The notes under the pieces are model-generated. The model had not been told where the DNA came from. It did not search any database and saw only the letters and a list, made by a program, of their open reading frames with translations. A stretch of DNA of 64,000 bases, from positions 1 to 64,000 of the forward strand of contig NZ_JAUASW010000002.1 of assembly GCF_030345705.1 (NCBI RefSeq), given 5' to 3'. The translations under genes were made by a program, and so were the position numbers. Position 1 is the first letter of the stretch; each line of letters starts with the position of its first letter. Of this stretch, positions 43,871 through 53,427 are shown in pieces. This DNA is from Pelomonas sp. SE-A7. GTDB taxonomy: Bacteria; Pseudomonadota; Gammaproteobacteria; Burkholderiales; Burkholderiaceae_C.

Positions 43871-45382
43871 ATGAATGCCGTCTCCAGCCTTCCCCTGCCC
43901 CTGGCCGCCATCGACATGGGCTCCAACAGCTTCCGGCTGGAGATCGCCCAGGTGGCCGGCAGCCAGTACAAGCGCCAGCAATACCTGAAGGAGACCGTGC
44001 GCTTGGGTGGCGGCCTCGATGCCGACGGGTTGCTGACCGAGGAAGCAATGCAGCGCGGCCTGGACTGCCTGGCCCGCTTCAAGACCGCGCTGAGCGGCTT
44101 TGCCCCCGAACGCGTGCGCGCCGTGGCCACGCAGACGCTGCGCGAAGCCCGCAATCGCAATGCCTTTTTGGTGCGGGCCGAGCAGGCCCTGGGCTATCCG
44201 GTCGAGGTGATCTCGGGCCGCGAGGAGGCCCGGCTGATCTTCGGCGGCGTGGCCCGGCTGCAGCCCTCCGAACATACCCGGCTGGTGATCGACATAGGCG
44301 GCCGCTCGACCGAGATGATCCTGGGCCGCGGCCGCCAGCCGCTCAAGGCCGAGTCCTTCCAGATCGGCAGTGTCAGCCTTTCGATGCGCTTCTTCCCCGA
44401 GGGCCGCTTCACGGCCGAGGCCTTCCGCGCGGCGCAGATCGCCGCCGGTGCCGAGCTGGAGGAAGCCTTCAAGCAGTTCTCCCGCCAGCACAGCCAGCCG
44501 GCCTGGACCGAGGCGCTGGGCTCCTCCGGCACCGTAGGCGCCGTGGCCCAGCTGCTGGCCGGCAGCGGCATCACCGACGGCACGGTCACGCCGGAAGCGC
44601 TGCGCTGGTGCATGGAGCAATGCCTGGCGGCCGGCCACATGGACAAGCTGGCCCTGCCCGGACTCAAGGACGACCGCCGCGCCGTCGTAGCCGGCGGCCT
44701 GTGCATCCTCTACACCTTGCTGACCCAGTTCGGCATCGAGGCCCTGAAGCCGGCCAAGGGCGCGCTGCGACAGGGTGTCGTGTTCGAGCTGGCCCAGCGC
44801 CTGCAGCCGTCCGGCCGCATGGCCGAAGACCTGCGCGAACAGTCGGTGCAGGAGCTGCAGCGGCGCTTCCTGGTCGACACCGAACAGGCCCGCCGCGTGC
44901 GCGACCAGGCGCTGGGATTCCTGCGCCAGCTGCAGCCCAAGTCGCCGCCCGAGCTGCGGCGCGAGCTGGCCTGGGCGGCCGACCTGCACGAGATCGGCAT
45001 GATGGTCTCCCACCATGACCATCACCGCCACAGCGCCTACCTGCTGTCGCATGTGGATGCGGCCGGCTTCTCGCAGAACCAGCTGCAGCGCCTGGGCGAC
45101 CTGGCCCTGGGCCAGCGCGGTGGCCTGCGCAAGCTGGGCGAGCGGCTCGAAGACGAAAGCTTCGTCGCTCAGCTGCTGGCGCTGCGCCTGGCCGTGCTGC
45201 AGTGCCACGGCCGCGGCGCGCAGGCCGGCGCGGGCCTGAGCCTGCAGCGCGACGAACGCCGGGTGCGGGTCAAGGCCACGCCGGCCTGGACCCAGGCCAA
45301 TCCGCGCTCGGCCTACCTGCTGCTCGAAGAGCTGCAGGCCTGGCAGCGCGGCGGCCCGCTGAACCTCGTTACTGCGGAATGA
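43871..45382 (+). CDS. ppx: exopolyphosphatase, Ppx/GppA family
   Basis: The 503-aa enzyme removes phosphate from polyphosphate ends or from pppGpp. The actin-like fold is clear: AAIDMGSNSFRLEIA at 15-29, the phosphate loop ATQTLREARNRNAFL, IDIGGRSTEM and GSSGTVGAV. A C-terminal HD-like helical domain includes HEIGMMVSHHDHHRHSAYLL. It points at ppk1 and overlaps it tail to tail by 14 bp. Whether it favours polyphosphate or pppGpp cannot be read from sequence, but the ppk1 neighbour favours polyphosphate. Confidence 0.93.
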   Translation: MNAVSSLPLPLAAIDMGSNSFRLEIAQVAGSQYKRQQYLKETVRLGGGLDADGLLTEEAMQRGLDCLARFKTALSGFAPERVRAVATQTLREARNRNAFLVRAEQALGYPVEVISGREEARLIFGGVARLQPSEHTRLVIDIGGRSTEMILGRGRQPLKAESFQIGSVSLSMRFFPEGRFTAEAFRAAQIAAGAELEEAFKQFSRQHSQPAWTEALGSSGTVGAVAQLLAGSGITDGTVTPEALRWCMEQCLAAGHMDKLALPGLKDDRRAVVAGGLCILYTLLTQFGIEALKPAKGALRQGVVFELAQRLQPSGRMAEDLREQSVQELQRRFLVDTEQARRVRDQALGFLRQLQPKSPPELRRELAWAADLHEIGMMVSHHDHHRHSAYLLSHVDAAGFSQNQLQRLGDLALGQRGGLRKLGERLEDESFVAQLLALRLAVLQCHGRGAQAGAGLSLQRDERRVRVKATPAWTQANPRSAYLLLEELQAWQRGGPLNLVTAE

Positions 45383-47438
45383 AGCGCCGCATCAGTGCCT
45401 GCTGGGCGCTGATGCCGTCGCCGCTGACGCGGTTGGCGCGGCCGTCCGGCCCCAGTTGCCAGGCATCCAGACTGTCGCTCAGGTAAGGCACCAGGCCTTC
45501 GTCGATCACGCGCTGGCGCAGCTTGGCATCCAGCACCGGCCAGGCCACCTCGATGCGGCGGAACATATTGCGGCTCATCCAGTCGGCACTCGACAGATAG
45601 AGCGCCTCATCCTCCTCGCCATCGCCCCACCTGAAGTAGCTGATGCGCGAATGCTCCAGGAAGCGGCCGACGACCGAGCGCACCACGATGTTGTCGCTGA
45701 CACCCGGCAGGCCCGGCGGCAGCATGCAGGCGCCGCGCACTATCAGGTCGATACGGGCACCGGCCTGGGCCGTGCGCAAGAGCGCGGCAATCAGCTCGGC
45801 GTCGGTCAGCGCATTGATCTTGACCACCACGCGCGCCGGCTGGCCGCTGCGTGCGGCCTCCTCGACCTGGGCCAGGTGCTCGACCATGCGCGAATGCATG
45901 TTGAACGGCGCCACCAGCAGGCGCCGCGGCTCCTTGAACTTGCCCAGCGAGGCCAGCTGGCGGAACACCATGTCGGCGTCGGCACAGAGGTCTGGGTCGG
46001 CCGTCAGCATGCCGACGTCGGTGTAGAGCCGCGCGGTCTTGGGGTTGTAGTTGCCGGTGGACAGATGGGCGTAGCGGCGCAGCTGGGTCTTGCCGCCCTG
46101 CTTGCTGCTCTGCTCGCGGCGCGTGATCAGCAGCAGCTTGGCGTGGGTCTTGTAGCCGACGATGCCGTAGACCACCTGACAGCCCACGGCCTCCAGCCGC
46201 TCGGCCCAGTTGATGTTGGCCTCCTCGTCGAAGCGGGCCTTCAGCTCGACCACCACCATCACCTCCTTGCCGCGCCGCGCTGCCTCGATCAGCAGGTCCA
46301 TCAGCTCGGACTTGGAACCGGTGCGGTAGACCGTCTGCTTGATCGCCAGCACGTCGGGGTCCTCGACCGCCTCGCGCAGCAGCTGCACCACCGGCTCGAA
46401 GCTCTCGAACGGATGGTGCAGCAGCACGTCACCCTTCTTGAGTCGATGGAAGATGGACTTGCCGCGCGGCAGCCGGCCCTCGGGCCAGACCGGCTCATGC
46501 GGCAGAAAGCGCAGCTCGGGCGCATCGGTCAGGTCGATCAGCTCGTTGAGCCGCACCAGGTTGACCGGGCCATTGACCCGGTACAACGCCGCCGGCGGCA
46601 GGGCAAATTGCTCGAGCAGGAAGCGCGACAGCTCCTCGGGGCAGGTATTGACCACCTCCAGCCGCACGGCACGGCCGAAGTGGCGCGTGGTCAGGCCCGA
46701 GCGCAGCGCATGGCGCAGATTGGCCACCTCTTCCTCGTCCACCTCCAGGTCCGAGTCGCGAGTGACGCGAAACTGCGAGAACGACTCCACCGTGCGGCCG
46801 GGAAACAGCTCCTCCAGGTGGGCGCGGATCACGCTGGTCAGCAGCACGAAGGACTGGCGGCCGTCCGAGATCGCGGCCGGCAGCTTGATCACCCGCGGCA
46901 GCACCCGCGGCACCTTGACGATGGCGATGCGGGTGTCGCGGCCGAAGGCATCCTTGCCCGACAGCCTGGCGATGAAGTGCAGCGACTTGTTCGCCACCTG
47001 CGGGAACGGATGGGCCGGGTCCAGCCCCACCGGCACCAGCAGCGGCCGCACCTCGCGCTCGAAGAAGCGGGCCACCCATTCGCGCTGGGCCTCGGTGCGG
47101 TCGGCGTGGTTCAGGATGACGATCTGCTGCTCGCGCAGCGCCGGCATCACCTGCTCGTTGAAGATGCCGTACTGCTCGTCGATCAGCAGATGGGCCTCGC
47201 GGGCCACGCGCTCGACGTCGCGATTGCTGACCAGGCCTTCGGGCGCGCGAGCGGCATCCAGCATGTCGGCGAAGCGCACCTCGAAGAACTCGTCCAGGTT
47301 GCTGGAAACGATGCAGATGTAGCGCAGCCGCTCCAGCAGCGGCACATCGGCGCGCTGGGCCTGGGCCAGCACGCGGCGGTTGAATTCAAGGATGGCCTGC
47401 TCGCGGTTGAGCAGAGGCGGATTGGCAAGGGCGCTCAT
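45369..47438 (-). CDS. ppk1: polyphosphate kinase 1
   Basis: PPK1 reversibly polymerises the ATP gamma-phosphate into polyphosphate. The 689-aa protein has the four domains: the N-terminal VSSNLDEFFEVRF, a head domain, and the C1 and C2 phospholipase-D-like domains. The autophosphorylated His lies in YKTHAKLLLI and the second His in FLEHSRISYF. Full length and active residues are present. The start MSALANPP is used; a longer frame upstream runs antisense through the next gene. Confidence 0.96.
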   Translation of the reverse strand: MSALANPPLLNREQAILEFNRRVLAQAQRADVPLLERLRYICIVSSNLDEFFEVRFADMLDAARAPEGLVSNRDVERVAREAHLLIDEQYGIFNEQVMPALREQQIVILNHADRTEAQREWVARFFEREVRPLLVPVGLDPAHPFPQVANKSLHFIARLSGKDAFGRDTRIAIVKVPRVLPRVIKLPAAISDGRQSFVLLTSVIRAHLEELFPGRTVESFSQFRVTRDSDLEVDEEEVANLRHALRSGLTTRHFGRAVRLEVVNTCPEELSRFLLEQFALPPAALYRVNGPVNLVRLNELIDLTDAPELRFLPHEPVWPEGRLPRGKSIFHRLKKGDVLLHHPFESFEPVVQLLREAVEDPDVLAIKQTVYRTGSKSELMDLLIEAARRGKEVMVVVELKARFDEEANINWAERLEAVGCQVVYGIVGYKTHAKLLLITRREQSSKQGGKTQLRRYAHLSTGNYNPKTARLYTDVGMLTADPDLCADADMVFRQLASLGKFKEPRRLLVAPFNMHSRMVEHLAQVEEAARSGQPARVVVKINALTDAELIAALLRTAQAGARIDLIVRGACMLPPGLPGVSDNIVVRSVVGRFLEHSRISYFRWGDGEEDEALYLSSADWMSRNMFRRIEVAWPVLDAKLRQRVIDEGLVPYLSDSLDAWQLGPDGRANRVSGDGISAQQALMRRFIPQ

Positions 47439-47488
47439 GCGCCCCAGCTTAGGGAGCTTGTGTGACAGGGTCATGTCGATCCGCCCGG

Positions 47489-47494
47489 GATAAT
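47489..47494 (+). promoter_or_regulatory. candidate -10 (GATAAT) for leaderless rpfE-like gene
   Basis: GATAAT is 7 nt before the ATG at 47502, and there is no Shine-Dalgarno. Confidence 0.45.
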
Positions 47495-47501
47495 GCCGGC
47501 C

Positions 47502-48449
47502 ATGCACCTGATGATCCCCCATGCCAGCGCCGCGGGTGAAGCCGCCGAGGCGGCACTGCAGACCCTGGTGCTGCCGCGCCTGGCGGCCCTGCTGGGCCTG
47601 CTGCAAGGCCAGGCCGGCCTTGAAGGCTCGGCCGCAAGCCTCAACACCCCGCACGAAAAAGCCCTGGCCCAAGCCCTGGGCTGGCCGGCCCTGCCCGACG
47701 GCTGCCTGCCGCTGGCGGCACGAGCCGCCGCCGCCGATGGCATCGATGTCGGTGAGCACAGCTGGGCCTTGCTCAGCCCCATGCACCTGCAAGTCAGCGC
47801 CGACCAGATCGCGGCCCTGGAGCCGGCCGCCCTGAACCTGTCGGAAGCCGAATCGCGCCAGCTGCTGGACGACCTGGCCGTCGCGCTGTTCCCGGCTGAT
47901 GAAGGCTGGCGTCATGCCTGGGGCGCGCCCGACCGCTGGTTCGTGGCCCATGCCAGCCTGGCCGGCCTGGCCTCGGCCAGCCTGGAACGCGTCGTCAACC
48001 GCGGCGTCGACCCCTGGATGCCCGAGGCCCGTGCCCTGCGCACGCTGCAGAACGAATGCCAGATGGTCTTGCACCGCCATCCGCTCAACGAGCAGCGCGA
48101 GGCCCGTGGCGAGCTGATGGTCAACACGGTCTGGATCAGCGGCTGCGGCGCCGCCTTGGGCGGCTCGCTGCCGGCCGGCCTGCAGATCGACGAACGCCTG
48201 GTCCAGCCGCTGCTGGCCGGCGACTGGCCGAGCTGGTGTGATGCCTGGAAGGCGCTCGACGCCGGCCCTATCGCCGAGCTGCTGGACCGTGCCCGCCGCG
48301 GCGAAGCCGTCGCGCTGACGCTTTGCGGCGAGAGCGAGGCGCGCGAATTCCACCCGCAGACTCGGTCCACATGGCAGAGGCTCTGGAACGCCCTGTCGGC
48401 GCCACGGGTCGATGCGCCCGCCCTGCTCGCTTCGCTGTCCCGATCATGA
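47502..48449 (+). CDS. RpfE-like conserved protein upstream of recJ
   Basis: This 315-aa soluble protein starts HLMIPHASAAG, has a Leu/Ala-rich first half, and a second-half block RTLQNECQMVLHRHPLNEQRE followed by VNTVWISGCG. These features and the position next to recJ match the family named after Xanthomonas RpfE, sometimes annotated as phosphoglycerate-mutase-like. I see no mutase active site and the function is unknown. The stop overlaps the recJ start (ATGA), so it is cotranslated with recJ. Confidence 0.72.
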   Translation: MHLMIPHASAAGEAAEAALQTLVLPRLAALLGLLQGQAGLEGSAASLNTPHEKALAQALGWPALPDGCLPLAARAAAADGIDVGEHSWALLSPMHLQVSADQIAALEPAALNLSEAESRQLLDDLAVALFPADEGWRHAWGAPDRWFVAHASLAGLASASLERVVNRGVDPWMPEARALRTLQNECQMVLHRHPLNEQREARGELMVNTVWISGCGAALGGSLPAGLQIDERLVQPLLAGDWPSWCDAWKALDAGPIAELLDRARRGEAVALTLCGESEAREFHPQTRSTWQRLWNALSAPRVDAPALLASLSRS

Positions 48450-50185
48450 GCCCGCAACTCCTCACCCGCGACGTGCCGCCGCGCGCCGCCTGGACCCTGG
48501 AGCAGGCCGGCGTCTCGCCGCTGCTGGCCCGCCTGCTCGCCGCCCGCGGCGTGACCAGCGCCGAAGAGCTGGACGACGGTCTGGCCCGCCTGCTGCCGCC
48601 CGAAGGCATGAAGGGCATGCTTGAAGCCGCCGCCCTGCTGGCCGACCTGCTTTCGGCGGGCGAGCGCGTCTGCATCGTGGCCGACTACGACTGCGACGGC
48701 GCCACCGCCTGCGCCACCGCCTTGCGCGGCCTGGCCCTGCTCGGCGCAAGACCCGGCACGCTGGACTACGTGGTGCCCGACCGCGCCATCCACGGCTACG
48801 GCCTGACGCCGGCCATCGCCGAACTGGCCCTGGCCAAGCGGCCGCATCTCCTGATGACCGTGGACAACGGCATCGCCAGCCTGGCCGGCGTCCAGCATGC
48901 CCAGCAGCTGGGCATGAAGGTGCTGGTGACCGACCACCATCTGCCGGCCCTGGTCGGCGAGCAGATCGTGCTGCCCGCCGCCGATGGCCTGGTCAATCCC
49001 AACCAGCCGGGCTGCGGCTTCGCCAGCAAGCACCTGGCCGGCGTCGGCGTGGTGTTCTACCTGCTGCTGGCGCTGCGCGGTGAGCTGCGCAAGCGCGGCG
49101 TGTTCGACGCGGCAACTCAACCGAAGCTGGACGGCCTGCTGGACCTGGTCGCCCTCGGCACCGTGGCCGACGTGGTGCGGCTTGATGCCAACAACCGCCG
49201 CCTCGTGGCCCAGGGCCTGCGCCGCATGCGGGCCGGCCGCATGCAGCCCGGCGTGGCCGCGCTGTTCGCCGCCGCCGGCCGCGATGCTTCGGCCGCCAAC
49301 ACCTTCGACCTCGGCTTCGCCCTGGGTCCGCGCATCAATGCGGCCGGCCGGCTGTCCGACATGACGCTGGGCATCGAATGCCTGCTGACCGAGGATCACG
49401 CGCGCGCCGCCGACCTGGCCAGGCAGCTGGACGCGATCAACCGCGAGCGCCGCGAGATCGAGGCCGGCATGCGCGAGGTGGCGGAGGAGAAGCTGGAGAC
49501 CCTGATGCAAGGTCCGGCGTTGAAAGGCACGCCGCCGCCGGCCCTCGCCATTTACGAGCCCGACTTCCACGAAGGCGTGGTCGGCATCGTCGCCTCGCGG
49601 CTCAAGGACCGGGTCCATCGGCCGACCTTCGTGTTCGCCCTGGGCGCCGACGGATCGCTCAAGGGATCGGGCCGCTCCATCCCCGGCTTCCATCTGCGCG
49701 ATGCGCTGGACCTGGTCAGCAAGCGCCACCCGGCGCTGCTGAAGAAGTTCGGCGGCCATGCGATGGCGGCCGGCTGCACGCTGGCCGGCCCCGAGGCCTT
49801 TGCCGGCTTCGACGAGGCGCTGCAGCAGGTGGCCCGCGAATGGCTGGACGAGGCCGCACTGACCCGCACGCTCAAGACCGACGGCGCCCTGCCGCCCGAG
49901 GCCTTCACGCCGCAGACGGTGCGCGAGCTGGACGGCCAGGTCTGGGGCCAGGCCTTCGAGGCGCCGCTGTTCTGCGACAAGGTCGAGGTGCTCAACCAGC
50001 GCATCGTCGGCGAGAAGCACCTGAAGCTGCGGCTTCGCCAGGGCCAGGTCTTGCGCGACGCCATATGGTTCGGCCGCACCGAGGGCCTGCCCGAGCGGGT
50101 GCGCCTGGCCTACCGGCTCAGCCTGGATGTCTGGAACGGCCAGGAAAGGGTGCAGATGGTGGTCGAGGCCGCGGAACAGGCATGA
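48446..50185 (+). CDS. recJ: single-stranded-DNA-specific exonuclease RecJ
   Basis: RecJ degrades single-stranded DNA 5' to 3' in recombination and mismatch repair. The 579-aa DHH-family enzyme has DYDCDG at 80-85 (Cys where many have Ala), VDNGI near 139, DHH at 163-165 and a DHHA1 domain with GRSIPGFHLRDAL and KFGGHAMAAGCTL. The C-terminal OB-fold completes the protein. The start overlaps the upstream stop by 4 bp; an in-frame upstream ATG would overlap the preceding gene far more. Confidence 0.96.
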   Translation: MSPQLLTRDVPPRAAWTLEQAGVSPLLARLLAARGVTSAEELDDGLARLLPPEGMKGMLEAAALLADLLSAGERVCIVADYDCDGATACATALRGLALLGARPGTLDYVVPDRAIHGYGLTPAIAELALAKRPHLLMTVDNGIASLAGVQHAQQLGMKVLVTDHHLPALVGEQIVLPAADGLVNPNQPGCGFASKHLAGVGVVFYLLLALRGELRKRGVFDAATQPKLDGLLDLVALGTVADVVRLDANNRRLVAQGLRRMRAGRMQPGVAALFAAAGRDASAANTFDLGFALGPRINAAGRLSDMTLGIECLLTEDHARAADLARQLDAINRERREIEAGMREVAEEKLETLMQGPALKGTPPPALAIYEPDFHEGVVGIVASRLKDRVHRPTFVFALGADGSLKGSGRSIPGFHLRDALDLVSKRHPALLKKFGGHAMAAGCTLAGPEAFAGFDEALQQVAREWLDEAALTRTLKTDGALPPEAFTPQTVRELDGQVWGQAFEAPLFCDKVEVLNQRIVGEKHLKLRLRQGQVLRDAIWFGRTEGLPERVRLAYRLSLDVWNGQERVQMVVEAAEQA

Positions 50186-50192
50186 TGCGGCC

Positions 50193-50990
50193 ATGCCGCT
50201 TCACCAGCTGCTCGCCGCCCTGCTGCTCCTTGGCCTCGCGTCAGGACCGGCCGCCGCCGCCGAAGCGGCGGCCACCTGGCCCAGGCTGCTGAAGGTCTGC
50301 GGCGACGCCGGCGAATTCGCCCCCTTCACCTTTCGCGACCAGAGCCGACCGGGCCGGCCGGTGGCGGGCTACAACGTGGACCTGCTGCAGGCCCTGCTGG
50401 CCCCCAGCGGCGGCGAGCTGCGGATCACGCTCTTGCCCTGGAAGCGCTGCCTGGCCGATGCCGCACGCGGCGACTACGACCTGGTGCTCGATGCGGTCCG
50501 CGCCAAGGACCGTGAAGCCTTGTTCACCTACCCGCGCTCTCATTACCGCATCACGCCGATCGCGCTCTATCGACGCGCCGCACCGCCACCACCAATTCAC
50601 AAGCCGGAAGACCTGGTCGGCCTGGATCAGTGCCGTGTGCAGGGCGTCAACTACTCGCTGCTCGGCATGACGCCCACGGTCGAATCCCGCAGCCTACCGG
50701 CCACGGCCAGGGGCGCCCTGGCCATGCTCAGGGCCGGCCGCTGCAAGCTGATGATCTGGGACGAGGAAATGATCGCGGTTCCGCGCCAGGCCAGCCACGG
50801 CGCGCTGACGCTGGATGCCGAGCTGGCCTATGTGCATCTGCCCTGGCTGCCCAAGGTCTCCATGTATTTCATGGTCAGCCGGGCCTCTCGGCAAAGCGCC
50901 CGGCTGGTGCGCTGGCTGGACGAGGGCATCGCGACGCTGCAGCGCAGCGGCGAGGCAGCGCGGCTGCACGAGCCCTATCGAGCGAACTGA
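50193..50990 (+). CDS. periplasmic solute-binding protein family 3-like
   Basis: This 265-aa protein has a signal peptide (LLAALLLLGLASGPAAA) and a type-II periplasmic binding fold: CGDAGEFAPFTF, GYNVDLLQALL, GDYDLVLDAV and a late QSARLVRWLDEGI. No ABC permease or ATPase gene is nearby, so it resembles the orphan binding proteins that act in signalling or have unknown ligands. It is 7 bp after recJ and 49 bp before a TonB-dependent receptor gene, with which it may work. Ligand unknown. Confidence 0.85.
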   Translation: MPLHQLLAALLLLGLASGPAAAAEAAATWPRLLKVCGDAGEFAPFTFRDQSRPGRPVAGYNVDLLQALLAPSGGELRITLLPWKRCLADAARGDYDLVLDAVRAKDREALFTYPRSHYRITPIALYRRAAPPPPIHKPEDLVGLDQCRVQGVNYSLLGMTPTVESRSLPATARGALAMLRAGRCKLMIWDEEMIAVPRQASHGALTLDAELAYVHLPWLPKVSMYFMVSRASRQSARLVRWLDEGIATLQRSGEAARLHEPYRAN

Positions 50991-51039
50991 CAGCCCCTCG
51001 CCGCGGCGCTATGCTGGGCTCGCCTTCTGGGAGGCCGTC

Positions 51040-53292
51040 ATGCCGCTTCTTCGTCACGCCATCTGCTGGCTGGGTGTGTTCGGATGCCTGCCCTGGCATG
51101 CACAGGCCACCGAGCCGACGCAGCTGGAGCCGGTCCTGGTCACCGCCCGCAAACGCGAAGAAAGCCAGCTGCAGGTGCCGCTGGCCGTGAGCCTGCTCGA
51201 TGCCCGCACCCTGGACGACTACGGCATCCGCGACTTCAACGGCTATGCGCTCAGGATTCCGGGCCTGTCCTTTGCGTACGGCAATGGCAGCAGTGCCGGC
51301 GAGACCGGCACCGCGCTCGGCAACTCGCGCACCATCGCCATCCGCGGCCTATCCGGCGCCCGCACCACGGGCTACTACCTGGACGACGTGCCGCTGCCCG
51401 GTGCCGTCGATGCCCGCGTGCTGGACCTGGCCGGCATCGAGGTGCTCAAGGGTCCGCAAGGCAGCCTGTTCGGCGAGAGCTCGCTGGGCGGTACGGTGCG
51501 ACTGATCAGCCGCTCGCCGATGCTCGACACCAGCGAGGCCCGCGCCAGTGCTGGCGCCGGCGGAGGCCAGGGCCAGGGCGGCTGGGACCGCAGCGCGCAA
51601 GCGATGCTCAACCTGCCGCTGCAGACCGGTCGTTCGGCCTTGCGGATGACCGCCTTCGGCGAAGGCCAGGCCGGCTGGCTGCAGCGCAGCTTCCGCAGCC
51701 GTGTCGACGATGCGAACTCGCCGCGCCTGCTCGTCGGCGACCAGGGCGCCCGCCGCAGCGGCGGTGCCTCGCTGCACGGCCTGCTGCGCCTGGACAACGG
51801 CCTGGAGCTGAGCCTGCGCCTGCTGCACCAGCGTCAGCACTACCACGGTCAGCCGGCCGCCTATGCGCCGCTGCCGGCCTTCGAGCCTCAGCCCCTGCTG
51901 GACCGGCTGGCCGACATCCAGCCCGAGGCACAGGACCGCTGGACCCTGGCCGCCCTGGTGCTGCGCTGGCGCGGCGAAGGCTGGCGCCTGGTGTCCAGCA
52001 CCAGCCGGTTTAGCCGCCAGGCCGACGACCTGGAGGACAGCAGCGAGGGCACGCTGCAATACCTGACGAGCTACGGCCTGGGCACGCCGCCGGCGCAGGG
52101 CTTTGCCTGGCAGGCCAGCCGCCACAGCCGCCAGACCAGCCACGAGACCCGGCTGCTCTTGAACGAAGGCGGACGCTGGAGTGCCACGCTGGGCGTCTAC
52201 CTTTCACGGCTCAGCACGCTGCGCGACACGCCGCCGGTGTTCGGCCGCGAGGTATTGGGCCAGACCGGCCAGACCCTGCTCTGGCTGTTCGACGACCGCT
52301 ACCGCCAAAGCGACAGCTCGCTGTTCGGCGAGCTGGACCTGCGCCTCGCACAAGACCTGACCCTGAGCCTGGGCGAGCGCTTCTACCGCCTGAGCCAGGA
52401 CGACCGCACGCATTTCAATGGGGCCCTCTACGGCCTGGACTTCCGCTCGCAGACCGAGAGCCGGGCGAACGGCCACAACCCGCGCCTGGCCCTGGCCTGG
52501 CAGGCCGCACCGGACCGGCTGTTCTATGCCTCGGCCGGCAAGGGATTCCGGGCCGGCGGCGCCCAGGCCGACCTGACGCCGCTGCTGGGCGGCTGCGTCA
52601 GCGCCGACGAAGCGCGCCGCCTGGCCCGCGTGGCGCCGGATTCGGTCTGGAGCTACGAACTGGGCGCCAAGCGCGGCTGGACCGACCCGGGCCTGCTGCT
52701 GACCGGCGCTCTCTACCGCATCGACTGGCGCGACATCCAGCAGCCGGCCCTGATCCCGGCCTGCGGCTTCTACCTGCTGGGCAACGCCGGCAGTGGCCGC
52801 ATCAATGGCGGCGAGATCGAACTGAGCGGCCGGGCCACGAGCGGCCTGCAGTTGCGACTGGGGCTGGGCTGGAGCGATGCGCGGATCACCGAGCAGGGCT
52901 CGGCACGCCTGGCGGTGGGCAACCGGATTCCCCAGGTTCCGCGCTGGAATGCCACCGCCGGCCTGCACTACAGCCATTCCGTGCATGCCGGCCTGGCCGC
53001 CAGCCTGGCCCTGGACCTGAGCGCCGTCGGCGACAGCATCTCCTACAACTCCACCAGCACGCCGCTGCGCCGGCCGGCCTACCGGATCGCCAACCTGCAG
53101 TTGGGCCTGCAGTGGAGCACGAGTCAGGTCAAGCTCGGTATCAGCAATCTGGGCAATGCCCACCCCAACCTGGGCGACCTGGGCTATCTCGGCTACCTGC
53201 GCTTCGAGGCCGACGGCATCACCCCGCGGCCCATGGTGGCCACGCTGCCGCCGCGCCGCTGGCTGCTGAGCTACGAGCACAGCTTCGACTAG
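51040..53292 (+). CDS. TonB-dependent outer-membrane receptor
   Basis: This 750-aa protein has a signal peptide ending at about residue 23 (WHAQA), a TonB-box-like LEPVLVTARKREE, a plug domain (residues about 40-160, with RTIAIRGLSG and GSLFGESSLGGTVRLIS) and a 22-strand barrel ending WLLSYEHSFD. It takes up a siderophore, cobalamin, sugar or other large ligand using the TonB system. No ligand-specific partner gene is present except the solute-binding protein upstream. GGGAGG 5 nt before the ATG supports the start. Confidence 0.94.
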   Translation: MPLLRHAICWLGVFGCLPWHAQATEPTQLEPVLVTARKREESQLQVPLAVSLLDARTLDDYGIRDFNGYALRIPGLSFAYGNGSSAGETGTALGNSRTIAIRGLSGARTTGYYLDDVPLPGAVDARVLDLAGIEVLKGPQGSLFGESSLGGTVRLISRSPMLDTSEARASAGAGGGQGQGGWDRSAQAMLNLPLQTGRSALRMTAFGEGQAGWLQRSFRSRVDDANSPRLLVGDQGARRSGGASLHGLLRLDNGLELSLRLLHQRQHYHGQPAAYAPLPAFEPQPLLDRLADIQPEAQDRWTLAALVLRWRGEGWRLVSSTSRFSRQADDLEDSSEGTLQYLTSYGLGTPPAQGFAWQASRHSRQTSHETRLLLNEGGRWSATLGVYLSRLSTLRDTPPVFGREVLGQTGQTLLWLFDDRYRQSDSSLFGELDLRLAQDLTLSLGERFYRLSQDDRTHFNGALYGLDFRSQTESRANGHNPRLALAWQAAPDRLFYASAGKGFRAGGAQADLTPLLGGCVSADEARRLARVAPDSVWSYELGAKRGWTDPGLLLTGALYRIDWRDIQQPALIPACGFYLLGNAGSGRINGGEIELSGRATSGLQLRLGLGWSDARITEQGSARLAVGNRIPQVPRWNATAGLHYSHSVHAGLAASLALDLSAVGDSISYNSTSTPLRRPAYRIANLQLGLQWSTSQVKLGISNLGNAHPNLGDLGYLGYLRFEADGITPRPMVATLPPRRWLLSYEHSFD

Positions 53293-53427
53293 CGGCTCGT
53301 CTGAGCATTTCCGCACGCCGACCCTGCCTTTCGCACCGGGCATCCGCCGCGCGGGCGGCCTGTCAAGGAACTGCCACATGGCCTCGAAAGAATGCGCCCG
53401 CAACCGCGCTGCGAGCGCCTTCATCCG

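Noticed and set aside
45369..48353. Extended ppk1 of 994 codons
   Set aside because: The extra 305 codons are antisense to the rpfE-like gene and contain no PPK sequence. The normal PPK1 start is at 47438.
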